From: an uncultured Gammaproteobacteria bacterium
Lineage (GTDB): Bacteria > Pseudomonadota > Gammaproteobacteria > GCA-001735895
Direction: 5' to 3'
Length of the DNA stretch: 33,187 bases
Assembly (NCBI GenBank): GCA_937984095.1
Contig: CALJYH010000077.1
Coordinates: 1 to 33,187, forward strand
Below are positions 25,610 to 33,187 of this stretch, in pieces; the first letter of the stretch is position 1, and each line of letters begins with the position of its first letter. The position numbers and the translations under genes are program-made. The notes under the pieces were generated by a model. It was given only the letters and a program-made list of their open reading frames with translations. It had not been told where the DNA came from and did no database searches.

Positions 25610-28332
25610 CTCGATTTTCCTTCTGCTTCCATTAGTTCCAGGTAGCGATCAACTTCCAGTTTTACGGCTGTTAACTCTTGGTTCAATTTCTGTACCGGTT
25701 TTTCTAGTGGAATATTGTCGTCGTGTGCCAGGTGCTTCTGAAAGCCAAGAATATTACGCTGCAATCTTGGCAGGCTTGCGTAGCAGGTAACACCATGGAG
25801 TTTATGGGCAATTGCTGCAAGCCGCTGCTGGTCAAGCTGGGCCAGGGCGCTCTCGAGTTGCAGCTGTTGATCAGGAATGTCGCGCTGCAAGATTTCAAAT
25901 ATCTGCTTGAGCAAAGACTCGTTGTCGGCCGACAGGGCTAAAGATCTCTCGTAGTCCACCGAACAATCCCCGGTGGAATCGGCAGTATCGGGTATTTCAG
26001 AATTGGCTACCTTGTGAACTGGCTCACCGTCAAGTAAACAGCGAAATTTATCCTCATCCAGGGGTTTGCCGAGAAAGTAGTCGAATCCCAGTTCAATCAA
26101 TCTTCCAGCCTCGTCATTCAGGACATTAGCGGTTAACGCGACAATGGGTGTCCTGTCCCCGGGGTTATGCTTCCGCATCATCTGTAACAGGCTGACACCA
26201 TCGATATCGGGCATTTGTATGTCGAGAATGATAATGTCGAAAGGCTCTTTCTTATAGATATTCAGGGCATCAATACCATTTTCCGCTTCTACAACCTGAT
26301 GCCCCCAAAGGCGGATGAGTTCACCTGCTAATTTTAAATTTATCTGGTTGTCATCAACCAGAAGGGCTCTCTTTTGCCGGATCTGTAACTGATTTTCGGG
26401 CATTTCTTTTTCGGATTCATTTCCTGTTACCCTGGCGACAACCTGCGCAATAGCCTGACTGGTATTTATGATCGAAACAAACTCAACCCTGCCTGAACGG
26501 GTTGGTGATTGGGAGCCTTCGTCGTAGTCCATGATGATAATTCGAGCGGTTCCGGTAACTTCCGGGGCAATGACTTTTTCAAGATCAAAGCTTAAGTGTC
26601 GTTTATCGAAAACCAGTAAATCTATATAAGCAAGATTACGCTGAATACATTGCAGGACAGGATCGGTCCCTTTTTGATTATCGATCAGGATAGATTCGGT
26701 ATTGACTCCTGCGCGATCGAAAAGTGTGCGGGTCTCCATAAGGCAATAATTGTCGGCAGCGAATATCAGAGCCTTGGGATTTTCTGCTTTATCGACGGCA
26801 ACAGCCCCGGCCTTTCCTCCGAGGTCGAACGGCAGGTTTAGTGTGAATTTCGAACCTTCGCCCGGTGTTGAAACCATGGTGATGTTGCCACCCATCAAGT
26901 TTGCCAGGTTTTTACTGATAACCAGCCCCAAACCGGTACCTGCGAAGCGTCTTGTGTCAGAACTTTCGACCTGGCTAAAAGCCTGAAACAGAGATTGCTG
27001 GTCTTGCTTTGAAATGCCAATTCCGCTGTCTTCGACGGCGATTTTAATATCGACCTTTTCGAAGTTCTCGTCTTCCAGGCTTACTTTTATCACGACCCGG
27101 CCTTGATCGGTGAACTTGATTGCATTACCAATAAGGTTAAGCAGGATTTGCTTCAGTCTTAACTTGTCACCGACAACCCAGCGTGGCGTGTCACTATAAA
27201 TAATCAGGTTCAAATCGATGCTTTTTGTTAATACATTTATAAAAAGTATGTCACGGGTTTGTTCGAGAACTTCGTAGAGATCAAATTCTTCATCAACGAG
27301 TTGTAACTTACCGGATTCCATTTTTGAGAAGTCCAGGATTTCATTGACGATGTTGGTGAGATCGCTGGTGGATTTCAGGATAATATCCACATAACGTTGC
27401 TGTGATTGTTCAAGCCTCGATTGGCTCAGTAAACTGATAAAGCCCTTGATGCCATTAATCGGGGTTCGGATTTCATGGCTCATGTTGGCAAGAAATTCGG
27501 ATTTGGTCCGATTTGCATTTTGCGCCTCATCACGCGCCAAACCCAGTTCCCGATTTTTTGTTTCGAGGTTGGATATAGCTTCGTTTAGCTGCTGAGTAGC
27601 CTGCTGAATTCTTCGATTCAAATGTCGTCTGTTGGCGAGCAGGGCATGGGTCATACGATTGAAGCCCTTCTGCAGTGCACCAATCTCGTTCGCCTCTAAA
27701 GGTTCAATCGTTTTGCCGAGTTGACCGGTTTCGACATATTTTAGATGCTCCATCAAACGAAAAATAGGTTGCGTGATTCTGCGACTGATAATCACGGTCA
27801 AAATCACTGCCATGATTAAAATCGAGATAAAAAACACGATCGAGTCGCTGATAATCAGTCCGGTTGTCTGCTTTAACTGCTGACGTGAAATATATAGATG
27901 TACCCAACCAAGAACACTGGTCGTGCGCGCATCGTTATTGTCGGGTGCAAACACGTCCGAGTGCTCATTGCCTTGCGACTGAATGGCTTCGCGAGAGTAA
28001 TAATATTCGGCGACCTCGGATTGCTGAAAATCCTTGGAGACTGATTCGGCAATCAGGTTACCTTGCTGATCATAAATCGAGGCCAGTACAATATTGTTGC
28101 TGCCGACAGATTGCTCCAGCAGATACTGGATTTGCCTGTCGTTACCTGTGAACAGGTTGAATTCGGAGGCGCCTGCAATCTGGCGAGCGATGATCTGGCC
28201 TTTACTCTGCAGTTGTTCGTTGGCCTGCCCGATGCTCCCATTAATATGTTGAAAGGTAAAAAACAGGTCGATCAGAAACACCGGGATGAGCGTGATCAGC
28301 AGGATCTGATACTTGATACCAAGGCGTTTCAC
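25606..28332 (-). CDS. barA: BarA/GacS-type hybrid sensor histidine kinase
   Basis: This tripartite kinase of the BarA/GacS type would signal to a GacA/UvrY response regulator and thence to Csr/Rsm small RNAs in its relatives. Domain order in 908 residues: membrane helix (about 9-28), periplasmic sensor (29-158), membrane helix (159-182), HAMP (about 183-235), HisKA with His286 in SHEIRTPING, HATPase with N-box Asn403 and DSGIGI (435-440), a degenerate receiver-like region (about 518-635, start ALIFAADN without the acidic pair), a full receiver (about 655-770, Asp660, Asp661, phosphoacceptor Asp704, Lys756) and an Hpt domain with His843 in AAIAHKLHG. Its ATG overlaps the stop of the upstream binding-protein gene by four bases, so the two are probably coupled. 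Confidence 0.93.
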   Translation of the reverse strand: MKRLGIKYQILLITLIPVFLIDLFFTFQHINGSIGQANEQLQSKGQIIARQIAGASEFNLFTGNDRQIQYLLEQSVGSNNIVLASIYDQQGNLIAESVSKDFQQSEVAEYYYSREAIQSQGNEHSDVFAPDNNDARTTSVLGWVHLYISRQQLKQTTGLIISDSIVFFISILIMAVILTVIISRRITQPIFRLMEHLKYVETGQLGKTIEPLEANEIGALQKGFNRMTHALLANRRHLNRRIQQATQQLNEAISNLETKNRELGLARDEAQNANRTKSEFLANMSHEIRTPINGIKGFISLLSQSRLEQSQQRYVDIILKSTSDLTNIVNEILDFSKMESGKLQLVDEEFDLYEVLEQTRDILFINVLTKSIDLNLIIYSDTPRWVVGDKLRLKQILLNLIGNAIKFTDQGRVVIKVSLEDENFEKVDIKIAVEDSGIGISKQDQQSLFQAFSQVESSDTRRFAGTGLGLVISKNLANLMGGNITMVSTPGEGSKFTLNLPFDLGGKAGAVAVDKAENPKALIFAADNYCLMETRTLFDRAGVNTESILIDNQKGTDPVLQCIQRNLAYIDLLVFDKRHLSFDLEKVIAPEVTGTARIIIMDYDEGSQSPTRSGRVEFVSIINTSQAIAQVVARVTGNESEKEMPENQLQIRQKRALLVDDNQINLKLAGELIRLWGHQVVEAENGIDALNIYKKEPFDIIILDIQMPDIDGVSLLQMMRKHNPGDRTPIVALTANVLNDEAGRLIELGFDYFLGKPLDEDKFRCLLDGEPVHKVANSEIPDTADSTGDCSVDYERSLALSADNESLLKQIFEILQRDIPDQQLQLESALAQLDQQRLAAIAHKLHGVTCYASLPRLQRNILGFQKHLAHDDNIPLEKPVQKLNQELTAVKLEVDRYLELMEAEGKSS

Positions 28333-29240
28333 GGTTGCATCTCGTCAATTTTGGATCGCAGTTCACGTTCTTCGGGTAAATCAATTCCCAGGGCATTCGC
28401 AACACGCAAGTTAGTTGCAATGGTGTAAAACCTGGCAAATTGAAGCGGGGGACCATTGTGAACCTGGTTATTCAGTCTTTGATTTAATAGCAATGCCAGA
28501 TGCCTGCCAATGTCAACTGGAGATGAAAAAATTGATGCGACGGCACCTGATTTCACATGGGCTGGGGAATAACTGATTGCCGGCTTGCGATTCCGATAAC
28601 TGGTCAGCAACACACCTTTAATCGTGTCACGATTGTAAATCGATTGTCGGGGTAGCATTAGTAGTACATCGTTTTGGCTCAGTAGTTCTCGCAAAACTGG
28701 TAGCAGTTTGTTAACCCTGTCTATGCGGTACTGATTTAACTGGAGCTGAAATTTGTCCAGGATTTGAGTTCGATATTGGTTGGGATCGATTCCGTTTGTC
28801 TCGATTACACCGATGCTTTCGATGTCGAGCATGAGCTTGCAAAAGGCGAGATAACGATGCATTGGTTGATCGAGCACAATGGTCAAATGTTGATTAAGGT
28901 TCAGATCCTGGTATTCCTCCAGTGTCAGGTAGGCATTAATTGAATTTGCCTGGGCATTGAATTGATTGACCGCTTCAACCGCCGATTGACCCAGCGCGAC
29001 GAAGAGGTCGTCTTGGCTGGTACTGGCTAACCCATCGCTAAGCTCTGTTGCCTTCAGTACCTCGAATCGTGTAGTTGCTTCAACATGGTTCATCAGGGTG
29101 CTGATGGTTTGATCAAAATAGACGTTATCGCTACTTTTCACGATTATTACCTGGCCGGCCACTTGCTGGGGTGCGAACAGGCCGAAAACCAACACCAGTA
29201 ATGCGCTGAAAATTGATTCTTTAAATCGGCGACTTAGCAT
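28329..29240 (-). CDS. Periplasmic ABC_sub_bind-type protein coupled to BarA
   Basis: This 303-residue protein has a signal peptide (about 1-29, ending AGQ) and resembles the ABC_sub_bind (COG2984-like) class of periplasmic binding proteins. The segments DDLFVALGQSAVEAVNQFNAQ and DVLLMLPRQSIYNRDTIKG, and RKPAISYSPAHVKSGAVASIFSS with DIGRHLALLLNQRL, fit that fold. No permease or ATPase partner gene lies nearby. It is cotranscribed with, and overlaps, barA. I infer that it may supply a ligand or protein contact to the kinase sensor domain in the periplasm. The ligand is unknown. Confidence 0.75.
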   Translation of the reverse strand: MLSRRFKESIFSALLVLVFGLFAPQQVAGQVIIVKSSDNVYFDQTISTLMNHVEATTRFEVLKATELSDGLASTSQDDLFVALGQSAVEAVNQFNAQANSINAYLTLEEYQDLNLNQHLTIVLDQPMHRYLAFCKLMLDIESIGVIETNGIDPNQYRTQILDKFQLQLNQYRIDRVNKLLPVLRELLSQNDVLLMLPRQSIYNRDTIKGVLLTSYRNRKPAISYSPAHVKSGAVASIFSSPVDIGRHLALLLNQRLNNQVHNGPPLQFARFYTIATNLRVANALGIDLPEERELRSKIDEMQP

Positions 29241-29364
29241 GAATCCTTTCCTCAGACTCCTTCAAACCACACTAACCTGGGGGTTACTTTTCCTGATGCT
29301 GGCAGGAGATGCAGGCAGCTGCTTTGGCATGCCCGACGCTATTAAAGTAAAATCTTTTTCTTAG
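29239..29364 (+). CDS. Possible 41-residue signal-peptide-like ORF
   Basis: An ATG at 29239 opens a 41-codon frame (MNPFLRLLQTTLTWGLLFLM...) that stops at 29362-29364. It has a basic start and a hydrophobic run like a signal peptide or a single membrane helix, then GDAGSCFGMPDA. It starts divergently inside the first codon of the binding-protein gene and its 3' end covers the cysM promoter. There is no good ribosome-binding site. It may be chance. Confidence 0.2.
   Translation: MNPFLRLLQTTLTWGLLFLMLAGDAGSCFGMPDAIKVKSFS
29324..29353 (+). promoter_or_regulatory. Probable sigma-70 promoter of cysM
   Basis: TTGGCA (29324-29329) and TAAAAT (29348-29353), each five of six to consensus, are 18 bases apart. 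The start point would fall near 29360, about 37 bases before the cysM ATG. Confidence 0.6.
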
Positions 29365-29396
29365 ATCCCGTCCTGGCTAGTTTGGTTTTCTATTTT

Positions 29397-30281
29397 ATGT
29401 TTTTGCATGATTATATCGGAAATACCCCTCTGATAACATTACAGCGGCTTAACGCGGGCAATGGTAACCAGATTTCGGTAAAACTTGAGGGCAACAATCC
29501 CGCTGGTTCGGTCAAGGACCGCCCGGCCTATAGCATGATCCGGCATGCCGAGGCGCGTGGTGAAATCAGGCCGGGTGATGCGCTGGTCGAAGCAACCAGC
29601 GGAAATACAGGAGTTGCCCTGGCCATGGTAGCAGCAATGCGTGGTTACCGTATGACATTGATCATGCCTGATAACATGAGCCATGAACGACTCACTACCA
29701 TGCGAGCTTTTGGTGCCAATATTATCCTTGTCACCCGGGAAGAAGGTATGATGAAGGCGCGTGATATTGCCGAAGATATGAATGCGCAGGGGAAAGCAAA
29801 GATGCTCGACCAGTTTGCGAATCCGGATAACCCCCTTGTGCATTACGAAACCACTGCACCTGAGATATGGCAGCAGACGAACCAGGGGATAACGCACTTT
29901 GTCAGCGCCATGGGAACCACGGGTACAATCATGGGTTGTTCGCGATTTTTCAGCGAGGTCAATTCGCAGATTGAGATAATCGGTGTGCAGCCTGCGGAGG
30001 GATCTTCCATTCCTGGCATCAGGCGTTGGCCAGTGGAATATGTTCCGCGCATTTATAACCCCGAGGCTGTCGATCGAATCATCGACGTGTCGCGCGAAGA
30101 AGCCGAGGAATTCACCCGCGAGCTGGCCGCCAGCGAAGGTCTATTTTGCGGTATTTCCTCGGGCGGCAACCTGTGCGCGAGCTTGCGTCTCGCGCAGGAA
30201 TTGTCCGATGCGCATATTGTGACAATCATGTGCGATCGAGGTGATCGCTACCTGACAACCGAGGTTTTCCACAATTCCTGA
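29397..30281 (+). CDS. cysM: Cysteine synthase B (O-acetylserine sulfhydrylase)
   Basis: CysM makes cysteine, or S-sulfocysteine from thiosulfate, from O-acetylserine. I choose ATG 29397 (MFLHDYIGNTPLITLQRL, 294 residues) over a TTG at 29382, since the family starts this way. The PLP lysine is Lys40 in GSVKDRPA, and the SGNTGVALA loop follows at about 69-77. The RRWPVEYVPRIY segment matches CysM rather than CysK. In pseudomonads cysM lies near gacS and rlmD as here. Confidence 0.95.
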   Translation: MFLHDYIGNTPLITLQRLNAGNGNQISVKLEGNNPAGSVKDRPAYSMIRHAEARGEIRPGDALVEATSGNTGVALAMVAAMRGYRMTLIMPDNMSHERLTTMRAFGANIILVTREEGMMKARDIAEDMNAQGKAKMLDQFANPDNPLVHYETTAPEIWQQTNQGITHFVSAMGTTGTIMGCSRFFSEVNSQIEIIGVQPAEGSSIPGIRRWPVEYVPRIYNPEAVDRIIDVSREEAEEFTRELAASEGLFCGISSGGNLCASLRLAQELSDAHIVTIMCDRGDRYLTTEVFHNS

Positions 30282-30294
30282 TACAGGCTTGAAT

Positions 30295-31060
30295 ATGAAT
30301 GTTCTAGTGTTCGATATTGAAACCATTCCCGACATTGATGGCTGTCGCAAGATATACGACCTGCACGGACTGTCGGATGATGATGTCGCAAAAGCCGTAT
30401 TCCAGATGCGGCGGCAGCAGTCAGGAACCGAGTTCCTGCGGCACTATTTGCATCGCATCGTTGCGATATCGGCGGTACTACGCACCCGGGATCAGTTCAA
30501 GGTCTGGTCGCTGGGAGACATCGAGGCAAACGAACAGGATTTACTGCAGCGATTTTACGGTGGCATTGAACGCTACACACCACGCCTTGTTTCCTGGAAC
30601 GGTAGCGGATTCGATTTACCAGTCATGCATTATCGAAGCCTGCTTTATCCCATCAACGCGGCGCACTACTGGGAGACCGGGCAAAACGATAACAGCTTTC
30701 GCTACAATAACTATTTAAGCCGCTTTCATGAACGTCACACCGACCTGATGGACGTGTTGGCGGCCTACCAGCCGCGTGCAAGCGCCCCGTTGGATGAAAT
30801 TGCAGGCCTTTGCGGTTTTCCAGGGAAAATGGGGATGAGTGGATCAAAGGTCTGGGACGCCTATCAACAGGGCCAGATAAAAGAAATCAGGGATTATTGC
30901 GAAACCGACGTGCTCAATACCTACCTCGTTTACCTTAATTTTGAGCGCAGCCGCGGCAATTACGATCAAACCCGGTACCAGGCCGAATGTCAGCTGGTTA
31001 GAGAAGAATTGAAAGCTTCGGACCAGCAGCACCTGCTCGATTTTGAAGCCGCGTGGCACG

Positions 31061-31068
<8 letters not shown>
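30295..31068 (+). CDS. Predicted 3'-5' exonuclease of the PolB-like DEDDy type
   Basis: This is a stand-alone exonuclease domain related to the proofreading domain of family B DNA polymerases (DNA_pol_B_exo2 family). From ATG 30295 it has 257 residues. Exo motifs are DIET (7-10, Asp7 and Glu9), WNGSGFDLP (101-109, Asp107) and YCETD (201-205, Asp205 with Tyr201). A TTG six bases earlier is the alternative start; AGG lies upstream of the ATG. Activity is likely; the biological role in these bacteria is unclear. It overlaps rlmD by eight bases. Confidence 0.88.
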
Positions 31069-32736
<1,668 letters not shown>

Positions 32737-32794
32737 AAAGGCTAAAAATTTATTACTCTTAGATTCCGTGGAACTCTAGATGTGAGTGAAAGCG

Positions 32795-33187
32795 ATGAGT
32801 GCGAATGCTAATTTTGAAAATAAGATTGCTGAACACGTGTCACATGGAGCTAAGGAAGATATAGCTGTCTCGGCAAGGCCAGGTGTGATCCTGTCCGAAC
32901 CGCGTAACAACCGCGTGACCTCCTCTGTTGTAACTCAACTGGACCGCTGGATTGCCAGGCAAATGGTGGAAGTGGTGGGAAATCCGCCCATTGTGCTAAT
33001 ACTCTGGGACGGCGTCGCGGTTACACCGCCGGTCACGAATCCGATTGCGACTATTCGCTACTACAATCGCAGCGCGATGATCAAAACCATTTTGAATCCC
33101 GAGCTTTATTTCGGCGATTTGTATTCGACCGGTCAGGCCACGGTCGAGGGCGATCTGGTCAGGTTTTCGGAGATTATCTATTCGAAT
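32795..33187 (+). CDS. Cyclopropane-fatty-acid-synthase-like protein, 3' end outside the window
   Basis: The frame opens at ATG 32795 and is open for 131 codons to the window edge. The visible segment LNPELYFGDLYSTGQATVEGDL resembles the N-terminal domain of CFA synthase and related methyltransferases (pattern D/NPELxFGExYxxGxxxVEGDL). The catalytic methyltransferase part is not in the window. It lies 58 bases after glnB. The reading as a CFA synthase is likely, though the related DUF family or SAM-dependent methyltransferases cannot be excluded. Confidence 0.75.
   Translation, partial: MSANANFENKIAEHVSHGAKEDIAVSARPGVILSEPRNNRVTSSVVTQLDRWIARQMVEVVGNPPIVLILWDGVAVTPPVTNPIATIRYYNRSAMIKTILNPELYFGDLYSTGQATVEGDLVRFSEIIYSN

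Overview
This window is a compact chromosomal segment from a gammaproteobacterium that is probably free-living and not enteric. The call rests on protein sequences and on gene order: rbfA-truB-rpsO-pnp; glnE-ilvE-zinc-finger protein; rpoE-rseA-rseB-rseC-mucD; lepA-lepB-DUF4845-rnc-era-recO-pdxJ-acpS; and a BarA/GacS-type kinase near cysM and rlmD. I found no tRNA, rRNA, CRISPR array, phage gene or transposase. Species cannot be fixed from the sequence alone.

Layout. Positions 1-3845 (+) hold a translation and RNA-decay cluster (rbfA partial, truB, rpsO, pnp), closed by a clear rho-independent terminator. Positions 3967-7947 (-) hold glnE, ilvE and a small CHCC zinc-finger protein. A divergent pair of genes, fbpB-fbpC (8170-10859, +), encodes the permease and ATPase of a ferric-iron-type ABC importer. 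It is preceded by a good Fur-box match, but no binding protein gene lies beside it. A small two-helix membrane protein follows. On the minus strand come adk (with a four-cysteine zinc-type LID), yjbQ and nadB. The 410-bp gap between yjbQ and nadB holds two large, nested inverted-repeat elements.

Positions 14505-18845 (+) are the envelope-stress sigma-E operon with an apparent sigma-E autoregulatory promoter. It is followed by a glutaredoxin-like gene. Positions 19198-25609 (+) form the lepA to acpS run, in which most neighbouring genes from DUF4845 onward overlap by a few bases. acpS meets, tail to tail, a minus-strand two-gene unit: a periplasmic ABC_sub_bind-type protein overlapping a BarA/GacS-like hybrid histidine kinase. 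From 29397 (+) come cysM, a PolB-like 3'-5' exonuclease, rlmD, a P-II protein overlapping rlmD, and the start of a cyclopropane-fatty-acid-synthase-like gene cut by the window end.

How the genes work together. GlnE and the P-II protein are both parts of the glutamine synthetase control cascade, although they sit about 25 kb apart. RpoE, RseA, RseB, RseC and MucD form one stress-signalling circuit. FbpB and FbpC make the membrane part of an importer that needs a binding protein encoded elsewhere. The least ordinary items are the twin structured repeats at 12466-12781, with three CATCCATG palindromes whose flanks differ but stay self-complementary, and the coupled binding-protein/BarA-kinase gene pair.
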